Source: Endomychus coccineus (Eukaryota > Arthropoda > Insecta > Coleoptera > Endomychidae). From it: a stretch of DNA of 64,000 bases. Of the stretch, positions 1 to 10,227 are shown in pieces (position 1 is the first letter of the stretch; each line of letters opens with the position of its first letter). The notes beneath the pieces were generated by a model. The model saw only the letters and a program-made list of their open reading frames with translations. It was not told where the DNA came from and did not search any database. The stretch covers positions 197,742,315 to 197,806,314 of the forward strand of contig OY294068.1 of assembly GCA_958510875.1 (NCBI GenBank), read 5' to 3'. The position numbers and the translations under genes were made by a program.

Positions 1-6
1 ATTTAG

Positions 7-261
7 GATCAGTTTGAGAAAGAAAGGACAGATCTAATGCGGAAACTGCAGGCGGATCACCGGGAAGAAGTAAAAGCCCTAGCGAAAAAACATCGAAATC
101 GTGAACAGTTCACGCGAGTCAAAAGGGAAGCATTGACGGCGGTTGTGGGAAGGGGGGTGTCTGAGAGGGAAAAGCTGGAACAATTGTTCGAGAATAAACA
201 AGAAGAGTTGGAAAGGCAACATGAAGCAGTGAAAGAAGCTTTGAACGAAACCCGAGCTAAG
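7..261 (+). CDS. Phospholipase C-beta type C-terminal coiled-coil exon (partial gene)
   Basis: This is an internal exon of a gene that starts left of the window. It runs from an acceptor-like ATTTAG at 1-6 to a GTGAGT donor at 262 and holds 85 codons in one open frame. The product is strongly charged (KLQADHREEVKALAKKHRNR, then GVSEREKLEQLFENKQEELE), with Lys, Arg and Glu heptads typical of a long helix. From memory of the family this matches the C-terminal coiled coil of insect PLC-beta (norpA or Plc21C type). That region mediates membrane binding, dimerisation and Gq contact of the enzyme that cleaves PIP2. The catalytic domains are outside the window. The ATG at 37 is internal and not the start. 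Another coiled-coil protein is possible, since no catalytic motif can be seen. Confidence 0.65.
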
Positions 262-962
262 GTGAGTAGAAACTTATTGTCTTCTATTAGTTTCCTCTGT
301 GCTATTGTTAATATTATCATTATTCAATTATGTTTTCTTGATAAAAAAGTGTTTTTTACATTTTTCAAACTGTGATGTTCGTAATAGTTTCTAAATTTAA
401 TTGCCTGGCTGATCTAGTTTAGACAATTGCTGATAATTAAGTTGCATTCAAAATATCATGGTAGATTGATTTATTTTTAAATTTATTTATTCAGTTCTTT
501 AGTTATTTTAGAAACTAATTGAAAAAATATCTTTCTTTTTGGAATATCCTATTATTTCAAATTTGCTGAAATAAACTTCTATGCCGATTCGTGGTAAAAT
601 CAATTCAGTCAAAGTAGTATGTCTCGGCGGATTCACCTCTGCGCTGGTACCGTATTTAATTATTTCATCAAAAATGTTTTGGGAACAGCATTACTTTGTT
701 ATTTGTCTCGAATAATGCTGTAAATCATTTTTTATTTGTACAAAACTTAGGTCATTATGAGGCGAAAAAAGATAAAAACAATCACCCACTCAATAAAATT
801 TCATTGCGTCAGAGAAAAAAATCATAATATTATTTGAACATTCGTATTTTCAATGTTCTTCCTATGAAACAATAAACTTGTTATTTCATTGCGATAACTT
901 ATCATTATTGATGTGAATCCATGAATCGATGATATGTTATAGACCACGTTTGTTCTTTATAG

Positions 963-1037
963 GCCAAAGCTGCTCTGTGTAAAGAATTTGAAACCCGTTT
1001 GGCTAGAGTCGATGGCGAAACCAGTGGCGTACTGTGA
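963..1037 (+). CDS. Terminal exon of the PLC-beta-like gene
   Basis: The exon follows a TTCTTTATAG acceptor at 953-962 and joins in phase 0 to the exon ending at 261, across a 701-bp intron. It adds 24 residues (AKAALCKEFETRLARVDGET, then SGVL) before TGA at 1035-1037. It continues the charged helical character and ends with a short, non-helical tail. It is too short to be found as an open frame on its own; the call rests on matching phase, acceptor quality and composition. Confidence 0.6.
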   Translation, partial: AKAALCKEFETRLARVDGETSGVL

Positions 1038-1312
1038 ACAATCATTCTAAGCAATGGATTGAATTTTCTCTCTCTTCAGCCGGACGTGCGATTATGTATC
1101 GACGGCAGAAGACGTCCTTAGATGATGAAACTGTATATAGTAACGTACAATAATGTACTATTGTCGTTTCTCATGTAACAAATACTCTCTCGACAATCAA
1201 ATAATATGGTGACCCGACCCTTTATAAGTGGTTATTACGTCTTGTTATTAATTTATTTAGTCTGGTATCGATGTTTGTTGTTCATTGTGATAGTAGCATT
1301 TAGTGATATATA

Positions 1313-1318
1313 AATAAA
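1313..1318 (+). terminator. Poly(A) signal AATAAA, PLC-beta-like gene
   Basis: This canonical AATAAA lies 276 nt after the stop codon at 1037 and is the first such hexamer in the 3' UTR. It is the likely cleavage and polyadenylation signal. Further AT-rich sequence follows, so alternative ends are possible. Confidence 0.45.
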
Positions 1319-3355
1319 ATTAGATTCTAAGTGAAAACGTTAGGTTTGAAGAGCCATAGAGTCGTTGAATCGTTTGTGCCAGTTCTCTTATTTTTATTAC
1401 CTCAGATTTAGTTCGTAATGAATGTTACAAATGCCTACGTCACGTCGGTTATCAGCCTAAATAGCATTTGTTATGCAAACAAGATGGTATCGTTTTCTAT
1501 TTTAACGCATTTCCTTAGTTTTAACGGAATAAAGAGGGGCATTAATTATAACTATTTTATTTGTATGATAAACTGATTTATTATTTAGAGGTTAAATCTA
1601 GTCATTTTTATCACTCCTTCAATATTTTTCTTCGTTCTGTTTAGTGAAGCGAAAATAACTCAAAAATAACCTGAGAAATAAATGGTTTAATTTTACGGGG
1701 AAATAATGACAAATACGGTGGAAATTTGAATAAAATATTTTTAGTTTTTTCTGATTTTCTTTCTTTCTGTCATATTAGAATAAACAAATACTGATATTTA
1801 TAAAAAAATAAATCTATTTACTAGTGTTTAGTTGAATTTGTGATTTTCAGTAAGTTTTTTGGAAGAATTTTTTTTTGAGGAGGGTGCTTTGTAGAAATAT
1901 TTTAATTTCAAAAAGAAAATAAAGCGGCGGATGCTCTCTTTCAATATCTAATTTTTTTGAATTATACAAGTTTTTTACAATTATTTTAATTTGAGGTGCT
2001 ATAGAATTGAACAATTATTTTCCTTCCATTTAATTTTAAAATATAATCGTAAAATGTTGTTGAATTATATTGAAATATAGGCTTACAATTATTTATAGAG
2101 TTTATTTACACTTAAGTTTATTATTATCCACGATGTATTATATTATCTGTTGAAAGAAGAACTAGTTTATTTATGTATATATTGGATTTAATTATTGATA
2201 AGGGTAAAAAGAATATTTTCAACTACACAATGCAATGTTTTTATTATTGCCAAATTACTTAATTTATTATTATTGTTTTAGTTTTATTAAAATGTTATTG
2301 ATCAGTTCAAATTAAACTAGGAGACGAATATTTTTATGTTGAATGATTAGAGAGGGTTCAGAGAATCAATTCTTGTTGAAATTATCCTGGAGTAAAATAT
2401 ATATTGCATAAATGGAAAGTATCCTGATTTATTTTGCGATGTACATTCACTGAATTAATAAAATCAGAAATAATGTGATTTTTTGAAATGGAGAAAAGTT
2501 GGAACATGCGCACTAAATTTTAAAATGGAGGGTAAGTGAATTTTTCAATCAAACAAATGGAAATACAATAGCTTTGCCCAATATTATTATATTTATTAAA
2601 CAGTTGATTTTCTTACAAGTACATTTGTCTCAATAATATATTTCCAAATATATAATTTTTTTGGACTTAAATCGTGAAATTTTTTTATAATTTCATAAAC
2701 ACAATATTAGTAAATATGAAATAAATATCGGGCTCGTTTCAGGAAAAATAATATTAATTTATTGTTATTTTCAGTTATCAAAATTCACAAACAAATCGGA
2801 ATTTATAATTTGTGGTAGAAAAACTTGAAATTTCTGAAAGATTAGATTAAACTGAAAAGATTGAGATGAAATAAATATTGCTAAAAACAAAAAAACTACC
2901 ATTTACAAAAATTTATCTGAAATAAAACTATGAAACCATAGCAAACTGTGATTGTGCTTTGTTATGAAAACCAAATTTATTAGAAATATAAATGTTTCAT
3001 AAATTTAGAAAATTATGGAACGATAATTCAGAAGAAATAAATCCCTGGTTCATAAATGAGTCAAATCAATGAAAAAATCACTGAAGAGACGTGAATAATG
3101 ACTTGAGATAAAAATTAAAAATACAACATAATTTTGTTTTTAATTAAATAAATGGCGCACAAAATGATAATTTTTGAAACCTAATATTCAAGTAGGGAAG
3201 GTAATTACTAATTAAATTGAGTTCAAATATAGGGTCACAAATGTTGAATTTTTTGGGGGGTTGTTTATTAATAAAATTAAGTAAACTTGAGCTTAAGCTC
3301 ATTTATGAGTTTATTATTCGAGACGACAGTACGTCGATTGCCTCTGATTTTTTTG
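1319..3355. other. Intergenic AT-rich stretch, nothing recognised
   Basis: About 2 kb of AT-rich DNA with many stops in all frames, homopolymer runs and several AATAAA hexamers. No gene, RNA gene or repeat family was recognised. Confidence 0.5.
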
Positions 3356-3462
3356 ATATGTTTTCGGGTACGTCTCCCGAAAAATCCATGTTTGGGAGAT
3401 AGTAGGGGCTTGGAAAAGCTAACAAACTTGTATTTTTCATGAGGAGACTTACCCGAAAACAT
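3356..3462. repeat. Short inverted repeat (hairpin) of about 100 bp
   Basis: A 22-base arm around GTTTTCGGGTACGTCTCC (about 3360) returns in reverse complement near 3440-3462 as GGAGACTTACCCGAAAAC. The roughly 60-base spacer is AT-rich. It looks like a small foldback or MITE remnant. Weak frames on both strands cross it but resemble nothing known. Confidence 0.55.
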
Positions 3463-4390
3463 ACAAAAAAAGTTACTTGGTTTTTAAGTAGATTATTTGA
3501 AGGGGTTTTGTTATGCTAAAAGATTTCTATTGATTCTAAAAATTGACATTAAGAAACATTGCAATAAAAAATACGTTGGTCGACAGTTTAGATCAAACTC
3601 CTACATTATTTACTGCAACTTTGTTTGGAATATTTTATTACCTGAGACAATAGGGAACTGTTGAGTAAAATGAGGTGAAACTTGAGTGTTGCTATATGTT
3701 TGTTGCTACTAATTGTTAAGTGGTTGTTACATAATATAGTTTAGACAATTGTTAGAAATAAGACTACAAATATGTGAAGTCATAGCATTCAGCAATATGT
3801 ATTAGAGGTAAATTTTTCCATTTCAGTTGTAGTCGAGTTACGAAATACTCAAAAATACGGCCTATTTAGTCTTTTAGTAACAATAGATTTTCTATTTGAT
3901 GAAGTTGCCTTCAACTTTATGTAAATCCATAATATCATCAAGGAATGGTTTTTAAATAATTAAGAACAAGTTTACACTTCCAACTTTGATGTATCAACTA
4001 ACATGTTTTGATTGGATACCAACATTGACTTTTTATTTTTGCCTTGGATGCTGCTATGTCCAACAGTCACACTTCACCCACTAGGGTCAGCAATAAAACA
4101 AAATTATTCACCTAAAACACCTGAAAACACAATACAAATTTTAGGAATAACCTCCAGGGAATTCCCCAGCACCCCGCTTTTGGCGGCATAAGAAAGAATG
4201 TATAGTTGTACAGCAGAATAATTGTAATGGCGTTGCGTCGTTAAGCTGAAAATCTAGTTGGTCTATCTACTTTTTTATGTTCTATCGAGTATGCAGAAAG
4301 GAAATGCAAGTATAAAGAAACAGGCACATGCTTGGATGGGGGACCGCATGTTACATCTTTCAGGCGTTCTACTTTCTTGAACTGTACAGT
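3463..4390. other. Intergenic stretch, nothing recognised
   Basis: AT-rich, non-coding in all frames. No repeat partner was found elsewhere in the window except the ribozyme region that begins at its right edge. Confidence 0.4.
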
Positions 4391-4432
4391 TACTCTGATG
4401 ATGGCTACTTGGTAGCCGAAAGGTCCTCAGTA
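4391..4432 (+). ncRNA. Hammerhead ribozyme motif, family 2, intact core
   Basis: The 42-nt motif has every conserved hammerhead part in order: stem I strand TACT, core CTGATGA, stem II GGCTAC with loop TTG and partner GTAGCC (six perfect pairs), core GAAA, a short self-complementary stem III (AGG, T, CCT), cleavage triplet CTC, and the stem I return strand AGTA. This is the type I (stem I open) arrangement. Such minimal stem III ribozymes are known from Penelope-like elements and retrozymes, where they are thought to act as dimers. The sequence downstream (TTTAATAG, then GTGGATAAG) recurs at 27.5 and 60.1 kb, so this is part of a dispersed repeat. Activity is inferred and not shown. Confidence 0.7.
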
Positions 4433-7003
4433 CTTTAATAGTATTTTTAGTGGATAAGAATGATTATTTCAGGTGTTGTGATTGTGATCAGCGAGGATAC
4501 CTATTATTGTTGGGACCTGGATCCTACTCATGTTGAATACTTCTTCAGTCATAAATTCAATTGTGGTGCGTGCAAAGAGTTATAATCAAGCGCTCCCTTT
4601 GTTGTTATTTGACCCGGTGGGTGCAGTATTGATCCATGGGTGGTGGTACTTATCATTCTGAGTACAAGCTTTGGACCAGCATGTAAGGCCGATCCTAGTT
4701 CAGCCCAAGAAAACAGTCTCCTAAGAACACTCACACGCCATTCTCCATCCCCACCACAAACCCCATTCATATTACGCCTCAACGTCCTGTTACTCGTACA
4801 AGCCAGATATCCAGACCCTGACGCAACTGGTTTTGACCTAAGTTCTTGAAACCGCTGTCTGATCCATGGAAAATTTTTTCGCTTGGAATAAGGAATTTTG
4901 TATTCCCAGCTATTAATTGTCTAAATAAATATACGACCGGGATCGTCGATAGAAATGGCGGACTCATGCTTCCGGTTAAGCAGTGGCGTAACTTTCCCAA
5001 AGATAGAAACCCGTAATTATGTTATACATTCTTAGGAAAACTGAAAATTCATAGTCAAATATCAATTACGGTAAACAGTTTCATGCAGTGCTCATTTAAA
5101 ATTAAAGGTATTTTATATATTTCGATAAAAATAATCTAATATTGCTATTCAATCATTCAAACCTAATGCTTGTTACGCCTATGATCCTGGTAATCATACG
5201 CTGACATGACATGTGTCCAAATATACTTGAATATAAGCAGCAAAATCATCCTGATTTAGTTTCTCTATATTCTTTTTTGTCTTTGAATTTGAACCAGTTG
5301 CATACCTAACCATAATTATTGTCAACGTTTTGATGCACAAAACACTATTTATTGTTCAATTTACAGTTTGTTCACAATGCGCTACTCACGATTGAATTTC
5401 TATACGAGCATTTAAAACAAATTAAGTACATGAAACTCTAGATTTCGCACAAAATAACCACAGCACCGGGAATACAAAATGAGTGGGTCGTTCGTAGTCG
5501 CTTAAAATGGCGCCGACTGTCGTATAATTTATATTATACATATCCCTATCGTATACTCCTTCCTGAGCTGAGCTTCTATAGACTATGAATTATATGAATT
5601 CCAGTGAGATACTCAATTGAGAGTTTCTCCTTTCACTGTATATTCCTGCGCCAGTTCCTCCCCTAGAACCCGTCTGCGTACTAGGTTCTCTAGCAGGGAT
5701 TGCCCCTGCTTGACCACCCCTTCTATCTCAACACTATGTTATAAATATTTTGACGATGATGCCGTGCAATTAAAGTTTATAGTGTAATCTCGTTTTAAAT
5801 TATTCTAAAAACTTTTCCTGGGATATATTTTCCTTCACAATCGCTATTCGAATATTTTCATAACCTTAATGTCACCTATTTTCAATGATCTATGAGCTGC
5901 ATATGTTTGAGAACCTGGACTCAAATGCTTGATTCTCACCATGAAACGATTCCATCAAATCTACATCTTGATAGAATGAAACAGTATTACTTTGTTTTTA
6001 TATCACTTACATTATTGTGACTTGATAGATTATCACACTATTATAACAACGATTTTAAAATCTACATTCAGTAACTAGTATCTAGCTGGTGTTTTATTTC
6101 AATTGGTGTCAAATTTGTAGAACCAATATTTACAAGATACAGGTTTTTCCTTAGTTAATTTCTCAGAATTAAAACCTAACATTTTAGGTTCCATTAGTTG
6201 AAGTTCTGATTCTGCAGCTAGTTGTGCATTTTTCTGTTATGAGAAAAGGGTTTTAAATATTCACATAGGAAACCCAGATAAACCGTATTACTTTAAGATT
6301 TCAGTTCATTTAAAGCTTTTTAGAACTTGTATAATAATAATCACATACCATTGAGTTCATAACTGAATAACAATTGAGACCAGAACTGCACATATCAGGG
6401 TGTTAAATGAATACAGTGACACGTAATGTAACGTAGACACCTTAGGCTGCTAGCTGCATTGGAAAATGTTTTTATTGGTCATTGAAAACACGTGAAACTA
6501 AGTGTCTTGATGAATTCGTCGACTTCTTTTAATCTATCTATGGAGACAATAAACATGTTTGAATAGCGAAATCTAAAAGGTACTTTATAGATTCTACTTT
6601 CTGCAAAAATTGGACAAATTACCATTACAGATATTGGACGATATTCGTTTCTGGCAAATTCAAACCACTTCTGAAGAGTGTTTCATCAAATCTTCAGAAA
6701 CCTTGAAAATTAAATTATAAATTTATACTTAAGTTATTTTTTGTTATTGTTTGTTTATGTTTGTAATAATATTTATTGTAAAGATGATTTAAATATTTTA
6801 GCATTATTAAAGAACAGATTTTGTTGTAAAACATTCCAATATATTTTAATGATTTATGTGCAACTGTTTAAATAATTATTTATATTTTATATGTTTCCAA
6901 TTGTGCCTTTTAACCGTGAATAATTTTACTTGTACACTGTTCTAATTCGTCATGTACTAAATGTGTTTACTATGAAGTTAATGTCTAAATAGATTTATGT
7001 GCT
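4433..7003. other. Intergenic stretch with decayed repeats
   Basis: No host gene was recognised. A lone hAT-like terminus (CAGTGGCGTAACTT, about 4980) has no partner end. The more GC-rich block at about 5460-5720 has no coding signal. The rest is AT-rich and featureless. Confidence 0.4.
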
Positions 7004-7249
7004 ATGAGAGCGTTTTATTTTTCATTGGCTAATCGAGAGGTCTTTCCTAAGATAGAATGTCCAGCACTGGTTTCTCTTAGGCAACAACGCCTTGGCAGCG
7101 CGTTCATACCGCCCAAGGTCATGAGAAACTTCAGAACTCTTGACTTCGACGCTGTTTTTGGTCTGCTCAAAAGGGCTTTGTTTCAGAGGGCACACAATGA
7201 ACCCAATCAAGTGCTCTCCGTGCTCGGGACTTGTCCCCCCTCGCATTGA
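7004..7249 (+). pseudogene. Non-LTR retrotransposon 3' coding fragment (possible)
   Basis: An 81-residue frame contains ECPALVSLRQQRLGSAFI, which resembles the conserved end of the RNase H region of arthropod Jockey/R1-type ORF2. A similar stretch ([12 protein letters not shown] in translation) follows the clear RNase H fragment at 18.5-19.0 kb, which supports the reading. It is truncated at both sides and probably non-functional. Confidence 0.35.
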
Positions 7250-7339
7250 TTGATCGATAACATAACATTATTTCGTTATTTAAAAAACATTTATGATGAC
7301 CCGAATGTCCATTGGCAGTCAAAATAAGTATAACTTTCT

Positions 7340-7750
7340 TTTATATCCGAAGTCACTCTATACAACTGAGACTGTCAAAATAAACGACATCTGTTGTTTT
7401 TGACTTGGTGATGATGGAGATTCATCGAAAATCTAACTAATATTGACCTTATTTTGGATTTCTAATACCTTTCGATAAAATGAACCATATGCTTTATTCT
7501 TTTTTTATGAAAAATAGGCATCCGCAAAGACCATTCTTTTGTCTACGAGAGGGGAGAAGGGGGAGTCAATTGTTGGAAATGATTCCTGATGATGTTCTTT
7601 TATTTTCCAACACTATATTCCTCCAACTGAGATTGTCAAAATCCATGATAATTCGATATTAACTTATTTTTGACTTGGTGATGATAGTCATTCATCATAA
7701 ATCTAACTTAAAGACCTGATTTCGGATATCTGATGTCTTTTGAATTACCG
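7340..7750. repeat. Diverged direct repeat, two copies about 260 bp apart
   Basis: A block near 7350-7480 (containing CAACTGAGACTGTCAAAAT and TTTTTGACTTGGTGATGATG) returns near 7610-7740 in the same orientation with scattered differences. Neither copy codes for anything recognised. Confidence 0.5.
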
Positions 7751-7796
7751 GAAAAAACATAATCAAAGACAAACTGACCTAAAATTCTAGTAATTT

Positions 7797-7945
7797 TTTT
7801 TAATATGGTTCACAACTTCTGATACTCCTTTGTTCAAATGAAAATGTTCTTTAATTCTAATTTTGAAAGATCTTCCTGTCTGAACTATATAGAATTTATC
7901 ACAATCTTCGACCAACCACTCCTTTATTTTTACCACACAGATAGA
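7797..7945 (-). pseudogene. Penelope-like element GIY-YIG endonuclease fragment
   Basis: Read on the minus strand this gives WLVEDCDKFYIVQTGRSFKI followed by RIKEHF. The order Cys, Tyr-Ile, Thr-Gly-Arg, Arg and Glu-His matches the GIY-YIG nuclease at the C terminus of Penelope-like retroelement proteins (family pattern YIG-x-T-GR, then R and EH). Here the YIG glycine is replaced by Val. The fragment is short and isolated, so it is a relic. Confidence 0.55.
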
Positions 7946-7951
7946 TAGATT

Positions 7952-8600
7952 TCAAATTTTTCCATCTGAGGTTCTTTTTATTAATGACATTTTCAACTCC
8001 CTTAAAAATATCTTCCCCAGTAGTCGTGCCATGAATATATCAATCAGAAGAAATTCTTCATACACTTCATACCTTTTTTCTACACCTGAGCAGTATCTGG
8101 CACATCCGTTGACTCGTCCAAGGCCAGAAAAAACCACTCAAGATGTCCATTTTCGTCAGACAGCTGAGATGATATTTTCTGCGATGTCTTCTACCCTCCG
8201 GGGTATATTTCTTCGGCTACTGCAATAACACATTCTTTGCTCATTTCTCCATCGGTGAATGGTTTTCCAAATTTTGCAATTTCGAGAGCCACACGAAAGC
8301 TGGTACGAGTTACAGCCTCTTGTTCAGTATTGAGTTTCGTAAACAAAGATTGCTGCGATTTCAATCCGCGTTTCAAAGCTTCAAATTTTTCTATCCGCAA
8401 ATTTCCTGTATATTTTGAGTAATTTTGAAAAAGTTTCGTTTCATAATAATGTTTAATGTTATATTCTTTGAGAACGGCTATGGTTTCATTGCAAATCAAA
8501 CATAGTGCCTTCTCACTGGACTGAATTACGAAATATCAATAGTTCCATCGATCTTTTAATGTTATGCATTCACTGTATACTTTTCTCCTATTTTCCATAC
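7952..8600 (-). pseudogene. hAT-type transposase N-terminal fragment (GTF2IRD2/Charlie-like)
   Basis: On the minus strand a start near 8600 gives a basic leader, then an in-frame stop. An open run follows (8499-8191) with LICNETIAVLKEYNIKHYYE and, further on, FGKPFTDGEMSKECVIAVAE. These match the Cys-rich BED/TTF-type finger and the GKPFTDGE motif of domesticated hAT proteins such as GTF2IRD2. A frameshifted continuation (about 8137-7952) carries FLALDEST-like and EEFLLID-like segments of the catalytic core. Frameshifts and stops make it a dead copy, and no C-terminal dimerisation domain is present. Confidence 0.6.
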
Positions 8601-8637
8601 TAGTAAGTACACAAAACAACAAGTCAAATCAAAATAC

Positions 8638-8894
8638 TGTTACAAATATGTCTTATAAACACGTTTTAAGGAGTTACGCACTACTTTATTTCACAACAGA
8701 CAGTCGCCTTCGCTAGACGAACTGACTCGCGGTCGCGCCGCTAGCCTTTTTATACTCCAATTACTGCCATCTAGAAGTGAGTGGAAAATAACAGAACTAC
8801 TAGCGTTATCTGTTGGAAGGTACTACCACTACCTATTTCCTCGTGTGACCACCAGTTGTCGTCACGGTCGTAATAATAAAGTACAGTTAGTACA
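8638..8894 (-). repeat. LTR-like fragment with TATA, Inr and poly(A) signal
   Basis: On the minus strand a TATAAAAAGG box (about 8750) is followed about 25 nt on by the arthropod initiator TCAGT (about 8725) and then by AATAAA (8690-8685). That compact order is typical of the U3-R part of an LTR. TGTACTAAC (from 8894) and TTGTAACA (to 8638) would be plausible LTR termini, but the flanking bases do not form a target duplication. A 9-base direct repeat, AGTACACAA, occurs at 8606 and 8889. No internal retroelement sequence is adjacent, so it may be a solo LTR. Confidence 0.4.
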
Positions 8895-9261
8895 CAATAA
8901 TAATTGAATTAGCGAATTTAGCAAGCGTATGCTCGCTCAGAGTGCGTACTCGGCGACTAGTCTAGAAATTATAGATAATGGTAGGAAAATTAAAACGGAT
9001 TTGGTCCATGGAACTTACTGAAGTAAACCGTATGGCTCTAAGTTTGGAGACACTTGATCCAGTCCATCCCCCCACTCCCACTACTGTGTTACGCTGATAA
9101 TTAACACTTCCACATACCTAGCAAATCGCTTCAAAAAAATTATCAAATTTAATCAATTAATAGAACTTCAAATTAAAATCTAGTCTTGGTGATTTTCAAT
9201 AATCGTTCAAAGCGTAGGTCAAGCCTGAATATTATTGAAGAGATGAAAATACGCCAAAACA

Positions 9262-9267
9262 TTTAAT
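9262..9267 (-). terminator. Possible poly(A) signal ATTAAA, pyruvate carboxylase copy A
   Basis: On the minus strand ATTAAA lies about 70 nt past the copy A stop codon. No canonical AATAAA was seen in the first few hundred bases, so this common variant is the best nearby candidate. Confidence 0.35.
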
Positions 9268-9334
9268 TCGTTCTTCTCGAAACAAACCGAGAAGACAATT
9301 CTAAATATATGGATACATTATATACTCGGTATAT

Positions 9335-10227
9335 TCATTCAACGGTTATTAACAAATCTTCTGCTTCTAATTTCATCCCCATTTGTACGTGCACCGTCTT
9401 CACTTTACCATCTACCGGACTTTGAACTACTGTTTCCATTTTCATGGCAGAAAGAATAACCAAGGGAGTGCCTTTTTCCACTATATCTCCTAATTTCACT
9501 CTTATATCGATCACAGTTCCAGGCATTGGAGCTCCCACTTCGTTCTTATTACCTTTACTGACCTTAGGATGCACTTCAATTTCAACGCTCGCAGACTTGT
9601 CTTTTATCAAAACCGACCTTAAGGTACCGTTCAATTCGAAGAACACCTCCCTCTCGCCTTGCTTCGACAAATCCTCCGCTATGGCCAACGTTTTGAATCC
9701 CAACGATTTGCCCTTCTCAATAATTATCTCGAAATCTTCGCCGATTTTGGGCCCCACCAAGAATATCCTCGTTTCCAATTTATCGACTGGACCGTATTCC
9801 TCGTTGAACTCCAAAAATTCGTTGGTTACTTGAGGATACAGGGCATACGACATCACATCTCTATCGTCGACTTCGGGGAAGTTTACTTTGAGCTCGCTCT
9901 TCATTTTCCCGAAATCGAGCGGAAGCAAAGAGGCTCCAGGTCTGCCTTCTATGCGAGGCATATGACGCAGTATTTTGGAACGGAGAGGTTCCGGGAAACC
10001 GCCATAAGGTTGTCCGATGTAGCCTTGTAAGTATTCAATGACCGATTTGGGGAATGATAGTACTTCGGCTTTATCTAGCACGTCTTGAGAGGTTAGTTTG
10101 TTTTGGACCATGAACTGAGCCAAATCTCCAACAACTTTCGATGATGGGGTCACTTTGATTATATCTCCTAGGAGTATGTTTGCTTCTGCATATGCTTTCT
10201 TGACATGTTCGAAGTATTCTCCTAATC
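9335..10227 (-). CDS. PC copy A, terminal coding exon
   Basis: 893 bp, residues 883-1179 and TGA. It covers the end of carboxyltransferase, the tetramerisation region and the biotin carrier domain ([27 protein letters not shown]; biotinyl lysine K1145). Confidence 0.92.

Noticed and set aside
37..375. 112-residue protein starting at ATG 37
   Set aside because: The open frame extends upstream to an acceptor at position 6 and the good GTGAGT donor at 262 ends the exon; residues after 261 are intron.
4980..4994. CAGTGGCGTAACTT as a hAT element start
   Set aside because: No matching inverted end with an 8-bp target duplication was found within several kb; the same applies to CAGTGGCGTAGATA at about 45973.
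7587..7600. CTGATGATG at 7587 as a hammerhead
   Set aside because: No stem II partner, GAAA core or return strand follows.
9444..10030. Plus-strand frames across the pyruvate carboxylase exons (also 26542-26953, 17676-18044, 34396-34722)
   Set aside because: They are antisense shadows of well-supported exons and have no motifs of their own.
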